Assembly: GCA_000169115.1 (NCBI GenBank)
Contig: AAVV01000006.1
Coordinates: forward strand, 186,001 to 250,000
Direction: 5' to 3'
Source: a marine gamma proteobacterium HTCC2080
GTDB taxonomy: Bacteria > Pseudomonadota > Gammaproteobacteria > Pseudomonadales > Halieaceae
DNA length: 64,000 nt
Below, one piece after another: positions 1-9,775 of this stretch (positions are counted from its first letter, which is position 1; every line of letters starts with the position of its first letter). The position numbers and the translations under genes were made by a program. The notes under the pieces are model-generated. The model was given only the letters and a program-made list of their open reading frames with translations, had not been told where the DNA came from and ran no database searches.

Positions 1-2
1 TT

Positions 3-1715
3 TTAAATTGTTCGGTAACCGCCGCAATGATGCTGGGTCTATTGGGCTTCTTGGACTGGCGCATGAGCGTGATTTCTTCAAACTTTGTCGCTGTTTTATT
101 GATCATCACGCTGTCTTTATCGGTACACCTTGTGGTGCGTTATCGAGAACTAGAGCAGGTGAAGCCGGATCAGAACCGCCGCCTTCGCGCTGCAAGTGCA
201 GCGCAATTGATGCTGTTGCCCTGCGGTTATACGGCGCTGACTACCATTGTGGCATTTGCGTCGTTGATGGTTGCAGGTATTCAGCCAGTGATCGACTTTG
301 GTTTGATGATGACCGTGGGCATTGTGCTTGCGTTTGTTACAACGTTTATGTTGGTGCCAGCGCTTATTTCTCTTTTACCGTCTCCTGCCAAGATTGCAGT
401 GACTTCAGTGGATAACGGAATGACCCTTCGATTTGCTGGTTGGGTTGAGCGTTACGGGGCAGGCGTGTTGTTGGTTTCTGGTGTCTTGATTGTCATCGTC
501 GGTGTGGGCATTGCTCGATTGAAAGTCGAGAATCGATTCATTGATTACTTCAAGGAGAGTACGGAGATTTATCAGGGCATGGAGTTATTGGATGCCCGCC
601 TTGGTGGAACGATTCCCCTTGATATTGTTCTTTATCCACCGCCACAGGAAGAGCCAATGGATGCGGATGCTGAGGACGGTTTTGAAAGACCGGAACCGAA
701 GCAGTCAGACGTTGATGTGGCGACAGATGGCGACATGTTTGACGACTCTTTTGCCGATGATCCCTTTGGAGACGACGGTTTTGGTGGTGGTGATTTTTTT
801 GCCGAAGAGGGCAGCGTTGCGCCGTCGTTTTGGTTTTCACCGCAGGGTCGTGACCTTCTTGATCGGGCTCATCAGTTGGTTGAGGTTCGTTCCGAGACCG
901 GCAAGGTTTTGTCTTTATCTACCGCCTTTGAGGTGATGGACGGGCTATACGGGGCTCCTTTAGGCGCTATTGAGCTGGCCCTTGTACAAAATAGTATGCC
1001 AGAGGATGTCGCCGCGACACTGGTAAGGCCTTATTTTTATTCTGAGACAGATGAGGTTCGAATATCTGTTCGGGCAAAAGAAACCAGCCGAGATCTAAAG
1101 CGTGATCAGTTTCTTCGAGAGTTGCATTTGGAGCTGGTAGAGACGCTGGATATCGCACCCGAGCGCATTCAGTTCACGTCGTTGCTTGTGCTTTATAACA
1201 ATGTGCTTCAGAGTCTTTTCAAGTCGCAAATCTTAACGCTGGGTGTTGTGTTTTTAGTAATTGGGCTCATGTTTTGGGGTTTGTTTCGCTCTTTATCTTT
1301 GGCGCTGTTGGCGCTGGCCCCCAACGTACTCGCTGCAGGTCTTGTTTTAGGTGTGATGGGCCTTTTCGGTATTCCCCTCGACATTATGACGATTACGATT
1401 GCAGCCATAGTGGTTGGTATTGGTGTCGATGATTGCATCCACTATATCCATCGGTTTCGGGGTGAATTTGCGATTGATCGAAACTATCACGCAGCAATGC
1501 GCAGGAGCCATGCAAGTATTGGTAGAGCCATGTATTACACGACGCTCACCGTGATGGTGGGGTTCTCCTTACTGACACTTTCCAATTTCACTCCCAGTCT
1601 GTATTTCGGTCTGCTTACTGATTTAGCGATGGTAGCGGCTGTTGCGGGAGCGCTGCTTTTATTACCCCAGTTGATCTTGGTCTTTCGGCCTTTGGGACCT
1701 GAAGGTGGTCGATGA
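3..1715 (+). CDS. RND/MMPL-family exporter, C-terminal part (5' end outside window)
   Basis: The frame is open from the window edge, so the start lies upstream and the first visible ATG (27) is internal. The protein has two clusters of hydrophobic segments separated by a large periplasmic region. This is the arrangement of the second part of an RND superfamily (MMPL) exporter driven by proton motive force. The last cluster contains GVGVDDCIHYIHRF, the acidic transmembrane segment typical of the family. The periplasmic region carries an unusual acidic, glycine-rich insert at about 655-815, rich in Asp, Phe and Gly. The substrate cannot be read from sequence; relatives move lipids, hopanoids or hydrophobic small molecules. 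The 3' end overlaps the next gene by 11 bp, indicating an operon. Confidence 0.85.
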   Translation, partial: LNCSVTAAMMLGLLGFLDWRMSVISSNFVAVLLIITLSLSVHLVVRYRELEQVKPDQNRRLRAASAAQLMLLPCGYTALTTIVAFASLMVAGIQPVIDFGLMMTVGIVLAFVTTFMLVPALISLLPSPAKIAVTSVDNGMTLRFAGWVERYGAGVLLVSGVLIVIVGVGIARLKVENRFIDYFKESTEIYQGMELLDARLGGTIPLDIVLYPPPQEEPMDADAEDGFERPEPKQSDVDVATDGDMFDDSFADDPFGDDGFGGGDFFAEEGSVAPSFWFSPQGRDLLDRAHQLVEVRSETGKVLSLSTAFEVMDGLYGAPLGAIELALVQNSMPEDVAATLVRPYFYSETDEVRISVRAKETSRDLKRDQFLRELHLELVETLDIAPERIQFTSLLVLYNNVLQSLFKSQILTLGVVFLVIGLMFWGLFRSLSLALLALAPNVLAAGLVLGVMGLFGIPLDIMTITIAAIVVGIGVDDCIHYIHRFRGEFAIDRNYHAAMRRSHASIGRAMYYTTLTVMVGFSLLTLSNFTPSLYFGLLTDLAMVAAVAGALLLLPQLILVFRPLGPEGGR

Positions 1716-1986
1716 GCGTTTTGAGTGTCGCTCGGGATGTGGTGCCTGCTGTATAGCACCGGGCATAACACAGCCTTTTTTTGGTATGCCAGAGGGTAAA
1801 CCCCCGGGAGTACCCTGTGTACACCTAGATGCGGCCCGGGGCTGCGGCCTATACCAAGATGCCCGAAGACCGGCGGTGTGCGGCAACTTTAAAGCCCATG
1901 TCGATATCTGTGGTGACAGCGCTGAGCAAGCGTTAGAGTTATTAAATAAATTAGAACGCGCGAGCCACCCTGAGACTTCGTCATGA
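1705..1986 (+). CDS. YkgJ-family cysteine cluster protein
   Basis: A 93-residue protein with a CGACC cluster near the N terminus and further conserved cysteines (PCVHL, GCGLY, PAVCGNF). This is the pattern of the YkgJ/UPF0153 zinc- or iron-chelating family; the molecular function is unknown. The start is a GTG inside the end of the RND gene, giving an 11-bp overlap. The stop overlaps the next gene by 4 bp (ATGA). The three genes therefore look translationally coupled. The RND exporter and the Cys-cluster protein have no obvious shared task. Confidence 0.75.
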   Translation: MVDERFECRSGCGACCIAPGITQPFFGMPEGKPPGVPCVHLDAARGCGLYQDARRPAVCGNFKAHVDICGDSAEQALELLNKLERASHPETSS

Positions 1987-2582
1987 CTGAGATACCGCTC
2001 TTTCCCTTGTCATCGGCTCTTGTTCCTTACGGATACATGCCACTTCAGATATTTGAGCAACGGTATTTAGATATGGTTGCGGCTTGTATGCGCACAGGCA
2101 CTGGATTTGGAGTGGTCTGGTTGCGGGAGGGTTCTGAGATCAGTGGCGGCTCGCACAACACACCTGATGTCGGAAAGTATGGTACCCACGCCCGCATAAC
2201 GGACTTCGATCAACTTCCCAACGGATTGCTGGGTATCACTATTCGAGGTGAAGAGCGCTTTGACATTGCTGAGGTGTGGCGGGATTCCTCTGGCCTCATC
2301 CGCGCAAAGGTCAGCATGGAAGCGCCTTTAGCACCAGCTTCCATGACGGATGAGTGGCGCTCCCTAGAGATTGTACTGCGAGGCTTGGAGTCTCATCCGC
2401 ATATTCAGCGAATGAATTTAACCATTGATTACAACAACGCTTGGGAAGTGGCTTTTACCCTGATACAGCTTTTACCGTTTGATGAAGCCATTAAATATGA
2501 ACTTTTGGGGCTGTCGACCCTTGATGAGCTGATCGTTGAGCTGGATATCTTGCTTAACCAAATTTCAGGTGAAGACGGGTGA
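1983..2582 (+). CDS. LON N-terminal (substrate-binding) domain protein
   Basis: A 199-residue stand-alone LON substrate-binding domain. It opens with IPLFPLSSALVPYGYMPLQIFEQRY, the usual beginning of this domain (broken here by nothing, residues 4-28), and has an RGEERF-type motif in the middle. There is no ATPase or protease part, unlike the full-length Lon encoded near 30-32 kb. Such small LON-domain proteins are common in proteobacteria and presumably bind unfolded or specific peptides; no precise role is established. It overlaps the upstream gene by 4 bp and is probably the last gene of the operon. Confidence 0.82.
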   Translation: MTEIPLFPLSSALVPYGYMPLQIFEQRYLDMVAACMRTGTGFGVVWLREGSEISGGSHNTPDVGKYGTHARITDFDQLPNGLLGITIRGEERFDIAEVWRDSSGLIRAKVSMEAPLAPASMTDEWRSLEIVLRGLESHPHIQRMNLTIDYNNAWEVAFTLIQLLPFDEAIKYELLGLSTLDELIVELDILLNQISGEDG

Positions 2583-2643
2583 TTTTGGAGATCGGGTGGA
2601 ATTTGTTAGATTCTGCTTATGGAATGAACCGAGGGTAATACGG

Positions 2644-4398
2644 ATGTACGATTTATTGATTAAAGGCGGCACCGTGGTAGATGGTTCCGGTAGCACGCCT
2701 TTTATGGCTGATGTCGCCGTCAGTGATGGTCTTATTGTTGCCGTTGGGCAGGATTTAGGCTCAGCTGAGCGGGAGATCGATGCAGAGGGTTGCTACGTGA
2801 CGCCAGGCTTTGTCGATATTCATACCCATTACGATGGTCAAGCCACTTGGGATCAGGAGATGGCGCCTTCGGCTTGGCACGGCATAACGACAGTAGTGAT
2901 GGGTAATTGTGGCGTGGGTTTTGCGCCAGCAGCGCAGGATAGGCACGATTGGCTTATCGGCTTAATGGAAGGCGTTGAGGATATTCCGGGGTCGGCTCTG
3001 TCCGAGGGCATGAAGTGGAATTGGGAGTCTTTCCCCGAGTACCTCGATGCTTTGGAGGCCCTGCCTAGAAGTATCGATATAGCAACTCAGGTTCCTCATG
3101 GTGCCGTCCGAGCGTATGTTATGGGTGATCGTGGTGCTGCCAACGAAGCACCTACCGAAACCGATATTGCTCGTATGTCGGCGATCGTTGAGGAAGGTTT
3201 ACGGGCCGGAGCGTTGGGGTTTTCAACCTCGCGCACGGTGTTGCACAAGTCAGTCGACGGCGAGTTGGTACCCGGGACAACGGCGACACCCGAGGAGCTA
3301 GTCGGCATTGGGCGAGCCATGGGTCGAGTCGGGTATGGCGTCTTCGAGCTGTCAAGCGACCTGATGCCTGAGTGGAATGAATTTGAGTGGATGGGTGACC
3401 TGAGTCGGGAGACAGGCTTGCCCGTCAGTTTTACGGCGCTGCAATCTCCAATAAAGGCGATGGCGCTGGAGAATCAACTTGCCTCAATGCGGGATGAAAA
3501 TGCGCGGGGAGCACATCTTGTTGCGCAAATTGCATTACGGGGTACCGGCTTAATTCTGGGTTGGCAGGCGACCTTCCATCCCTTTGCGTTTAAACCTAGT
3601 TGGTTGGCAATCAAAGACCTTACTTGGCCTGAGCAGCTGCAAAAGCTGCAGGATCCAAAGTTCAAAGAGCAGCTATTGGTCGAAGCACACGAGCTGCCTG
3701 AAACAGATCTCAAACTGTTATTAGAGCTAATGATTTCTGCTTTTCAAATGCAGTACCCAATGGCTGACGGTTTCGACTATGAACCCACCGCCAAAGACTC
3801 CATTGCTGCACTTGCAGAAGAGGCGGGCATGTCACCCGAGGCATTTGCCTATGATGCCATGATGGCCAATGAGGGGCAGGGTTTTATCTATTTCCCGCTG
3901 TTGAATTACGCCGACGGCAATCTCGATTTTCTGGAGCCGATTCTCGCATCCGATGATTGCATTAACTCGTTGTCCGATGGCGGAGCCCATTGTGGAACGA
4001 TTTGCGATGCCGCCGCGACCACGTTTTTACTACAGCACTGGGTGCGTGATCGTGCCAGAGGCCGCATATCAATTGAGCAGGCTATCCGACGTCAGTGCTC
4101 TAGCACGGCACAGCTATATGGCCTTAATGATCGAGGTCTTATTTCTGAGGGATATCTGGCAGATCTAAATATCATCAATCTTGATGAGTTAGGACTGAAT
4201 CAGCCCTGGGTCGCCCATGACCTGCCCGCGGGCGGGATGCGGCTTTTGCAGGATGCTCGAGGATATCGAGTGACGATTAAATCGGGTGTGGTGACCTTTA
4301 GTAATGGCAAGTTCCACGGGCATTACCCGGGGACGCTTATTCGGGGGCCTCAGGCACCTCCGGCCACTGCCAGCCACCGAGCCGCTGCCACTGATTAA
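2644..4398 (+). CDS. N-acyl-D-amino-acid deacylase-type amidohydrolase
   Basis: A 584-residue metal-dependent hydrolase of the amidohydrolase superfamily, D-aminoacylase group. It starts with DLLIKGGTVVDGSG and has the metal-binding motif GFVDIHTHYDGQ near residue 60, followed by GITTVVMGNCGVGFAP. A later SDGGAHCGTICD segment contains the distal histidine/aspartate region, and the C terminus returns to the small beta-sandwich (GYLADLNIINLDEL). These enzymes remove N-acyl groups from D-amino acids or act on related amides; the substrate here is not known. ATG at 2644 follows GAGGG with normal spacing. Longer in-frame starts back to 2536 lie inside the preceding gene and are not supported. The 3' end overlaps the convergent RNase T gene by 62 bp. 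Confidence 0.85.
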   Translation: MYDLLIKGGTVVDGSGSTPFMADVAVSDGLIVAVGQDLGSAEREIDAEGCYVTPGFVDIHTHYDGQATWDQEMAPSAWHGITTVVMGNCGVGFAPAAQDRHDWLIGLMEGVEDIPGSALSEGMKWNWESFPEYLDALEALPRSIDIATQVPHGAVRAYVMGDRGAANEAPTETDIARMSAIVEEGLRAGALGFSTSRTVLHKSVDGELVPGTTATPEELVGIGRAMGRVGYGVFELSSDLMPEWNEFEWMGDLSRETGLPVSFTALQSPIKAMALENQLASMRDENARGAHLVAQIALRGTGLILGWQATFHPFAFKPSWLAIKDLTWPEQLQKLQDPKFKEQLLVEAHELPETDLKLLLELMISAFQMQYPMADGFDYEPTAKDSIAALAEEAGMSPEAFAYDAMMANEGQGFIYFPLLNYADGNLDFLEPILASDDCINSLSDGGAHCGTICDAAATTFLLQHWVRDRARGRISIEQAIRRQCSSTAQLYGLNDRGLISEGYLADLNIINLDELGLNQPWVAHDLPAGGMRLLQDARGYRVTIKSGVVTFSNGKFHGHYPGTLIRGPQAPPATASHRAAATD

Positions 4399-4987
4399 CA
4401 ATGCAGCAAAATAGCTCGGCGGTCTTAGTTGCATCATAGGCTGCCGAGTGTGCCTCGCTGTTGTTGAATTCGATGCCTGCTCGACGGCAAGCCTGTGCCA
4501 GCACTGTGTGCCCGAAGGCAAGCCCTGCTAGGGTGGCAGTGTCGAAATGGGAAAAGGGGTGGAAGGGGTTGCGTTTAATGTCACATCGCAGGCTGGCACT
4601 GTTGATAAAACCTGCATCAAAGTGCGCATTGTGGCCTACCAATATTGCCCTGTTGCATCCCGTATCCCGAACTTCTTTCCGAATCCGGGTAAAAAGGTCC
4701 CCAAGCGCAATCGCCTCAGGCAGTGCAGCGCGAAGGGGGTTCTCCGGGTCGATGCCCGTAAACTCAAGTGCCGATGCTTCAATGTTGGCACCTTCGAAAG
4801 GCTCCACATTAAAGCTTATGGTGTCTCCCAGAACCACTTCTCCCCTATCGTCTACGTGAATCAGTGTCGCGGCCACCTCGAGCAGCGCGTCGGTTGCGGC
4901 ATTAAATCCCCCCGTCTCTACATCGACAATAACCGGTAGAAAGCCTCTGAATCGATCTCGCATACGATAGTCAGGCATTGAGGTCAC
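4337..4987 (-). CDS. rnt: Ribonuclease T
   Basis: A 216-residue DEDDh 3'-5' exoribonuclease that trims tRNA 3' ends and matures stable RNAs. Visible catalytic motifs are DVETGG (Exo I), GHNAHFDAGF (Exo II) and HSAAYDATKTAEL (Exo III with the catalytic His). The length matches the family. The GTG start at 4987 overlaps the pyrC stop by 4 bp and has a GGGAG about 9 nt upstream; ATG at 4978 is an alternative. pyrC and rnt adjoining is common in gammaproteobacteria. The 3' end runs 62 bp into the convergent amidohydrolase gene. Confidence 0.92.
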   Translation of the reverse strand: MTSMPDYRMRDRFRGFLPVIVDVETGGFNAATDALLEVAATLIHVDDRGEVVLGDTISFNVEPFEGANIEASALEFTGIDPENPLRAALPEAIALGDLFTRIRKEVRDTGCNRAILVGHNAHFDAGFINSASLRCDIKRNPFHPFSHFDTATLAGLAFGHTVLAQACRRAGIEFNNSEAHSAAYDATKTAELFCCIVNQWQRLGGWQWPEVPEAPE

Positions 4988-6023
4988 GACACGAGCTCCC
5001 AGCGCAACATCTCACCTGCACGAATGGGAATGACTGTGTCGTCATCACCTAGAGATAACTCGGTTGCGACGGAGTTTGCGTTCTGTCTCAAGGTGATTGT
5101 GGTTTCGTTACGCGGTAGCCGATAAAAATCCGCACCAAAATGACTTGCAAAGCCCTCTAGCTGTCCAAGAGCGCCCTCAGCCTCGAAGACCTCGGCATAG
5201 AGTTCCATAGCTGCGTGGCCGGTATAGCAGCCGGCACAGCCACAGCTAGACTCTTTGTCAGCACGCACATGAGGCGCGGAGTCTGTGCCTAGAAAAAAGC
5301 GGGGATTGCCCGAGGTTGCTGCCCGGCAAAGCGCCATTCTGTGCTGATCTCGCTTTAGGATGGGTAAACAAAAAAATGGGGCCGAATTCCTCCGACCAGC
5401 ATATCGTTACGATTATACAGCAGGTGATGTGCGGTAATCGTTGCCGCTACACCGTTTCGAGCTGCGACAACAAACGCAACGGCCTCCTCGGTGGTGATGT
5501 GCTCGAAGATGACCCTTAAACCGGGGAAGCGCTCTACCAGTGGGCCTAGGTGCCGGTCAATAAACACTTTTTCACGATCAAAAATATCAATTTCTGAGTC
5601 TGTAACTTCGCCGTGAATCAGCAGAGGAACATCATGCTTTTCCATGGCCTCAAAGACCGGGTAAAGACTTGAGAGATCGTTAACGCCTGCGGCTGAATTG
5701 GTTGTGGCGCCAGCGGGATAGAGTTTAATCGCGTGCACCGTCGACGACTCGGCGAGCCTAGCCACCTCTGCAGCTGAGGTATTGTCAGTGAGGTAAAGGG
5801 TCATCAGTGGGTCAAAGTGTCGATTCTCTGGGGTTAATGCGCTAATAATTCGGTCGCGATAGGCCTCCGCGGCGGCAACATTCACTACAGGTGGGGCAAG
5901 ATTGGGCATAACAACCGCGCGATGTGCCCAGCGGGCGATATCATTGGCAGTTCTTACGAGAGCGGGTCCGTCTCTCAGATGAACGTGCCAATCGTCTGGC
6001 TGAGTGATGGTAAGTGTTTTCAT
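4984..6023 (-). pseudogene. pyrC: Dihydroorotase, interrupted by a one-base frameshift
   Basis: Pyrimidine biosynthesis enzyme closing carbamoyl-aspartate to dihydroorotate. The first part (from 6023 to about 5355) has the metal ligands HVHLRD, the LYPAGATTNS lysine segment, LIHGEV and FEHITTEEAV. It then runs into a stop after RPHFFVYPS. The rest, in another frame down to 4984, supplies FLGTDSAPH with the catalytic Asp and the KESSCGCAGC segment. Adding one T to the T7 run (coding strand; + strand A7 at 5370-5376) restores RPHFFCLPILKRDQH and a 346-residue protein of normal length. ATG at 6023 has GGAG 6 nt upstream. Either a consensus error, a real lesion or a slippage site; the gene product itself is certain. 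Confidence 0.88.
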
Positions 6024-6135
6024 GGTGGGCTCCATACTGTGTGCTAAGTCTAGCAGGGGTACGCTGGGCAAGCCCACACTCTAGGCGTAAACTTGGCGCC
6101 TAGTATTCCTTCAACGTTTTAAAGGTTGGTTGTCC

Positions 6136-7353
6136 ATGTCTGTCAATAAAGTCGTACTTGCCTACTCTGGCGGTCTCGATACCTCGGTTATTGTTCGTTG
6201 GCTACAAGAGACCTACGACTGTGAGGTCGTTACTTTTACAGCTGATATTGGTCAAGGCGAGGAGGTCGAGCCTGCTCGGGCAAAGGCGCAGGCATTGGGA
6301 ATTGAGGAGATTTATATTGATGATCTTCGAGAAGAATTTGTCCGTGATTTTGTCTATCCCATGTTTCGTGCAAATACCATCTACGAAGGGGAATACCTGC
6401 TTGGAACGTCTATCGCGCGCCCCCTTATTGCCAAACGCCTCGTTGAGATTGCCAATGAGACTGGTGCAGATGCTATTTCCCACGGTGCCACCGGTAAGGG
6501 CAATGACCAGATTCGATTCGAATTGGGCGCCTATGCTTTAAAGCCAGGTATCAAGATTATCGCTCCTTGGCGGGAGTGGGATTTAGGCTCACGAGAATCA
6601 TTAATGGCCTACTGTGAGCAAAGGGCGATACCGGTTGATTTTTCAGGAGCCTCAAAAAAGTCGCCCTATTCTATGGACGCCAATCTCCTGCACATTTCCT
6701 ATGAGGGCGGTGTACTTGAAGATCCTTGGGCTGATGCTGAAGAATCGATGTGGCGCTGGACCGTTAGCCCCGAGTCGGCACCTGATCAGGGTGAGGAGAT
6801 TATTCTTAGCTTTAGTTGTGGTGATATTACGGCTATTGACGGTGTGGCGCACACACCCGCGGAGGTTCTTGAAATCCTCAATCAACGCGGCGGCGCACAC
6901 GGCATCGGACGTGCAGATATCGTTGAGAACCGTTACGTGGGCATGAAGTCCAGGGGCTGCTACGAGACCCCGGGCGGCACAATTATGCTGCGCGCTCACC
7001 GGGCGATGGAGTCGATTACGCTCGATCGCGAGGCAATGCACCTTAAAGACGAACTGATGCCTCGATACGCTAAACTTATTTACAACGGTTACTGGTGGTC
7101 ACCAGAACGACTTATGTTGCAGTCAGCGATCAATGACAGCCAGCGCTGGGTCAACGGCGAAGTACGGCTACGCCTGTACAAAGGTAACGTTACTGTCTTA
7201 GGGCGGCGCTCTGACGATTCGCTATTTGATGAGAGTATTGCCACCTTTGAGGACGATGCTGGGGCGTATAATCAACAGGACGCCGAAGGATTTATAAAAC
7301 TGAATGCACTCCGGATGCGGATTGCAGCGCAGAGGGGCCGATCACAGCACTAG
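6136..7353 (+). CDS. argG: Argininosuccinate synthase
   Basis: A 405-residue ATP-dependent ligase joining citrulline and aspartate in arginine biosynthesis. The N-terminal PP-loop AYSGGLDTS is intact, as are TADIGQGEE, the [15 protein letters not shown] substrate-binding segment and APWREW. Length is typical of the bacterial enzyme. ATG at 6136 is preferred over the TTG at 6130 because the conserved protein begins at [11 protein letters not shown]. An AAAGG lies about 11 nt upstream. It is transcribed divergently from pyrC across a 112-bp spacer that should contain both promoters. No clear terminator was seen after it. Confidence 0.96.
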   Translation: MSVNKVVLAYSGGLDTSVIVRWLQETYDCEVVTFTADIGQGEEVEPARAKAQALGIEEIYIDDLREEFVRDFVYPMFRANTIYEGEYLLGTSIARPLIAKRLVEIANETGADAISHGATGKGNDQIRFELGAYALKPGIKIIAPWREWDLGSRESLMAYCEQRAIPVDFSGASKKSPYSMDANLLHISYEGGVLEDPWADAEESMWRWTVSPESAPDQGEEIILSFSCGDITAIDGVAHTPAEVLEILNQRGGAHGIGRADIVENRYVGMKSRGCYETPGGTIMLRAHRAMESITLDREAMHLKDELMPRYAKLIYNGYWWSPERLMLQSAINDSQRWVNGEVRLRLYKGNVTVLGRRSDDSLFDESIATFEDDAGAYNQQDAEGFIKLNALRMRIAAQRGRSQH

Positions 7354-7473
7354 CTTTGAACGAAGGGTGTCTGGAAGTCACCAGCGCTAGCCCTTAAAGG
7401 CTCCATAATTGCGGCTTCCCATGCTCTAGCACTAGTGTAGGGGAACCCGAATATAAGGTATCGAGGTCAAGGT

Positions 7474-9018
7474 ATGGAAAGCATCAGCGCGGCAAACAAA
7501 ACATCCGTTGAGGGATCTACTGATTTCGACGTTATTGTAATAGGCGCCGGGTTGTCGGGTATTGGTGCAGGGGTGCGACTACAGCGTGACTGCCCCGATT
7601 CATCCTTCGCCATTTTAGAGCGCAGAGGCGCTATCGGAGGAACTTGGGATATTTTCCGATATCCGGGCATTCGTTCCGACAGTGATATGCATACCTTGGG
7701 TTATGACTTTAAGCCCTGGTCAGCAGAAAAGGCGATTGCTGATGGCACCGCCATTCGCGAATATGTCAATGCCACTGCCGACGAATACGGTGTGCGTGAG
7801 CACATCCGGTTTGAACATCAGTTAAAGGCGGCGGATTGGTGTAGCGAGCGTAGCCAGTGGATTCTGTCGGTCGAATCGGCGGGCAACACTGTGGAATATC
7901 GTTGTAACGTTCTGCTGATGTGCGCGGGCTACTACAGCTATGACGCAGGTTATCAGCCGGATTTTCCTGGAAAAGATACTTTTGCGGGGACTTGGGTTCA
8001 TCCGCAGTTTTGGCCCCGAGATCTCGACTACAGCGATAAAAAGGTCGTGGTGATTGGCTCGGGGGCGACGGCTATGACACTGGTGCCCAACATGGCATCA
8101 ACGGCTAAGCACGTCACCATGCTGCAGCGCTCGCCCACTTATGTCATTTCACGCCCCTCTATTGATGCTGGCGCTAACTGGCTGCGCAGGCACCTGCCCG
8201 AAAAGTTGGCCTACGCCTTAACACGTTGGCGTAACACGGTGTGGCAGCAGTTTTTTTACGGTTTATCCCGGGTGGCCCCAAGTATTTTGCGGCGTAGTTT
8301 ACTTAAGAAAGTGAAATCAGAGGTTGGTGACATTCTGGATGTTGAAAAACACTTCACACCCGACTACAACCCTTGGGATCAGCGACTTTGCTTAGTTCCT
8401 GATGATGATCTGTTTGAAGCGCTGAAAGCAGGAAAAGCCGATGTCGTTACCGATCACATTGCGCAGATTGATGCGAAAGGTATTTTACTCAAGTCGGGCC
8501 AGTATCTTGAGGCCGACGTCATTGTCTCGGCTACAGGTCTTAATTTGCTGGTCTTGGGAGGGGCTGAATTTTCGGTAGATGGCGACGCTGTCGATTTCTC
8601 CAATGAGTGGACCTACAAAGGCATGATGTGCACCAATGTGCCTAATATGATTCAGACCTTTGGGTACATCAACGCCTCCTGGACACTCCGTGCCGATTTG
8701 ATCGCGCACTGGACGACTCGCGTGGTGAACCACTTAAAGGCGACAGGAAACTCGAAGTTCACTCCCCGCATTCCATCCGCTCTGGCCCAGTCCATGCCCA
8801 AGCGCCTGTGGATTGATGATTTTTCGGCGGGATACATGCAACGGGTTATGCATCTATTTCCAAAGCAGGGCGATCAAACCCCCTGGGTAAACCCACAGAA
8901 TTTCCGCAAGGATCGACAAATGTTCCGCGACGAGCCCCTTGAGGACGGTGCGTTAAGTTTTGAACGCGCTACTGTCGTGGACGTCCAAAGCACTGTTGAA
9001 ATTCGAAAGGCGAGCTGA
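7474..9018 (+). CDS. Flavin-containing (Baeyer-Villiger-type) monooxygenase
   Basis: A 514-residue FAD- and NADPH-dependent monooxygenase. It has the FAD Rossmann motif VIGAGLSGIG near residue 24 and GGTWDIFRYPGIRSDS. The Baeyer-Villiger fingerprint follows as FAGTWVHPQFWP near residue 170. The NADPH Rossmann motif VVIGSGATAMTL and later DVIVSATGLN are also present. Members oxidise ketones to esters or hydroxylate hydrophobic substrates such as alkanes and steroid-like compounds; the substrate here is unknown. It stands alone downstream of argG with a 120-bp gap. The next small gene begins 7 nt after its stop, so the two probably share a transcript. Confidence 0.87.
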   Translation: MESISAANKTSVEGSTDFDVIVIGAGLSGIGAGVRLQRDCPDSSFAILERRGAIGGTWDIFRYPGIRSDSDMHTLGYDFKPWSAEKAIADGTAIREYVNATADEYGVREHIRFEHQLKAADWCSERSQWILSVESAGNTVEYRCNVLLMCAGYYSYDAGYQPDFPGKDTFAGTWVHPQFWPRDLDYSDKKVVVIGSGATAMTLVPNMASTAKHVTMLQRSPTYVISRPSIDAGANWLRRHLPEKLAYALTRWRNTVWQQFFYGLSRVAPSILRRSLLKKVKSEVGDILDVEKHFTPDYNPWDQRLCLVPDDDLFEALKAGKADVVTDHIAQIDAKGILLKSGQYLEADVIVSATGLNLLVLGGAEFSVDGDAVDFSNEWTYKGMMCTNVPNMIQTFGYINASWTLRADLIAHWTTRVVNHLKATGNSKFTPRIPSALAQSMPKRLWIDDFSAGYMQRVMHLFPKQGDQTPWVNPQNFRKDRQMFRDEPLEDGALSFERATVVDVQSTVEIRKAS

Positions 9019-9025
9019 AAGCCCC

Positions 9026-9226
9026 ATGAATAACTGGGCATTGCAGGAGCAGATGGTTTCTTGCCCCTACTGTGGCGAGGGTATCTCTGTGCTGCTTAAT
9101 CCCGAGGATGTTGGAGTTGAGTACATCGAGGACTGCCAGGTGTGCTGTAGACCAATAGATTTTTTAGTCAGCGAGAGTGAGCAGGGAGTGCTAGAGGCGA
9201 GGGTGCAATCCGAGCTCGACTGTTGA
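9026..9226 (+). CDS. CPXCG motif-containing cysteine-rich protein
   Basis: A 66-residue protein with two cysteine pairs, CPYCG near residue 12 and CQVCC-RPID near residue 38, suggesting a small zinc ribbon. Proteins of this CPXCG family are widespread in gammaproteobacteria and have no established role. ATG at 9026 is preferred over an earlier in-frame start at 8960 that lies inside the monooxygenase; GAAAG and AAGGCGAG stretches precede it. The acidic C-terminal half (many Glu) is typical of the family. Confidence 0.75.
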   Translation: MNNWALQEQMVSCPYCGEGISVLLNPEDVGVEYIEDCQVCCRPIDFLVSESEQGVLEARVQSELDC

Positions 9227-9274
9227 TCGTGGCTGCATCCAGAGTGATTGTTAAGTAGTAATAGTTGAGGCGCT

Positions 9275-9748
9275 ATGGGAGCACCGCGAAAAACAATAAG
9301 AGCATCAATGAAAGGCTTTGGCCCAGTCATTCTTTTTTTCAGTGGGCTGCTGCTTGCGGTGACGAGCCTGGCAGATGAGACCCTAGGTGCTATGAAGTCC
9401 ATCACTGCTGAGGTCTTGATCAAAGCCGATGCATCATGGAATGGTCACCCCCTTCCGCCATACAGTGCCGGGGATCCCGAAATATCGATAGTTCGAGTAA
9501 CGATACCTGCTGGGTCATCACTCCCGCTGCACATTCACCCCTATGCCACCGCAGGTGTTTTGGTACAAGGACGCTTGGAGGTGCGAACTCCAGGGGGGGA
9601 GTCTTTAGAGGTTCATCCGGGTGATGGTGTTATTGAGCTTATAAACCAGCCCCATGCTGGCGCTAATACAGGTACTGAGGATGCGGTGATCTTGGTGGTT
9701 TACGCGGGAATTAAGGGGCAGCCGGTGACTGAGTTGGTGGTTGAGTGA
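9275..9748 (+). CDS. Secreted cupin-domain protein
   Basis: A 157-residue protein with an N-terminal hydrophobic segment (about residues 14-32) ending near SLADE, consistent with a Sec signal peptide and a periplasmic location. The rest is a single cupin barrel. The first cupin motif appears as LPLHIHPYATAGVLVQGRLEV, and the second as PGDGVIELINQPHAGAN. The His residues could bind a metal. Function is not known. ATG at 9275 has GAGG about 5 nt upstream; ATG at 9308 would also leave a signal peptide. It ends shortly before a hairpin shared with the convergent EAL gene. Confidence 0.75.
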   Translation: MGAPRKTIRASMKGFGPVILFFSGLLLAVTSLADETLGAMKSITAEVLIKADASWNGHPLPPYSAGDPEISIVRVTIPAGSSLPLHIHPYATAGVLVQGRLEVRTPGGESLEVHPGDGVIELINQPHAGANTGTEDAVILVVYAGIKGQPVTELVVE

Positions 9749-9775
9749 TGCTGCAGCAGCGCTAAAGTCATTTGC

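Noticed and set aside
8-415. Plus-strand frame at the window start
   Set aside because: It is a shadow of the RND exporter, which has membrane-protein character and is open from the window edge.
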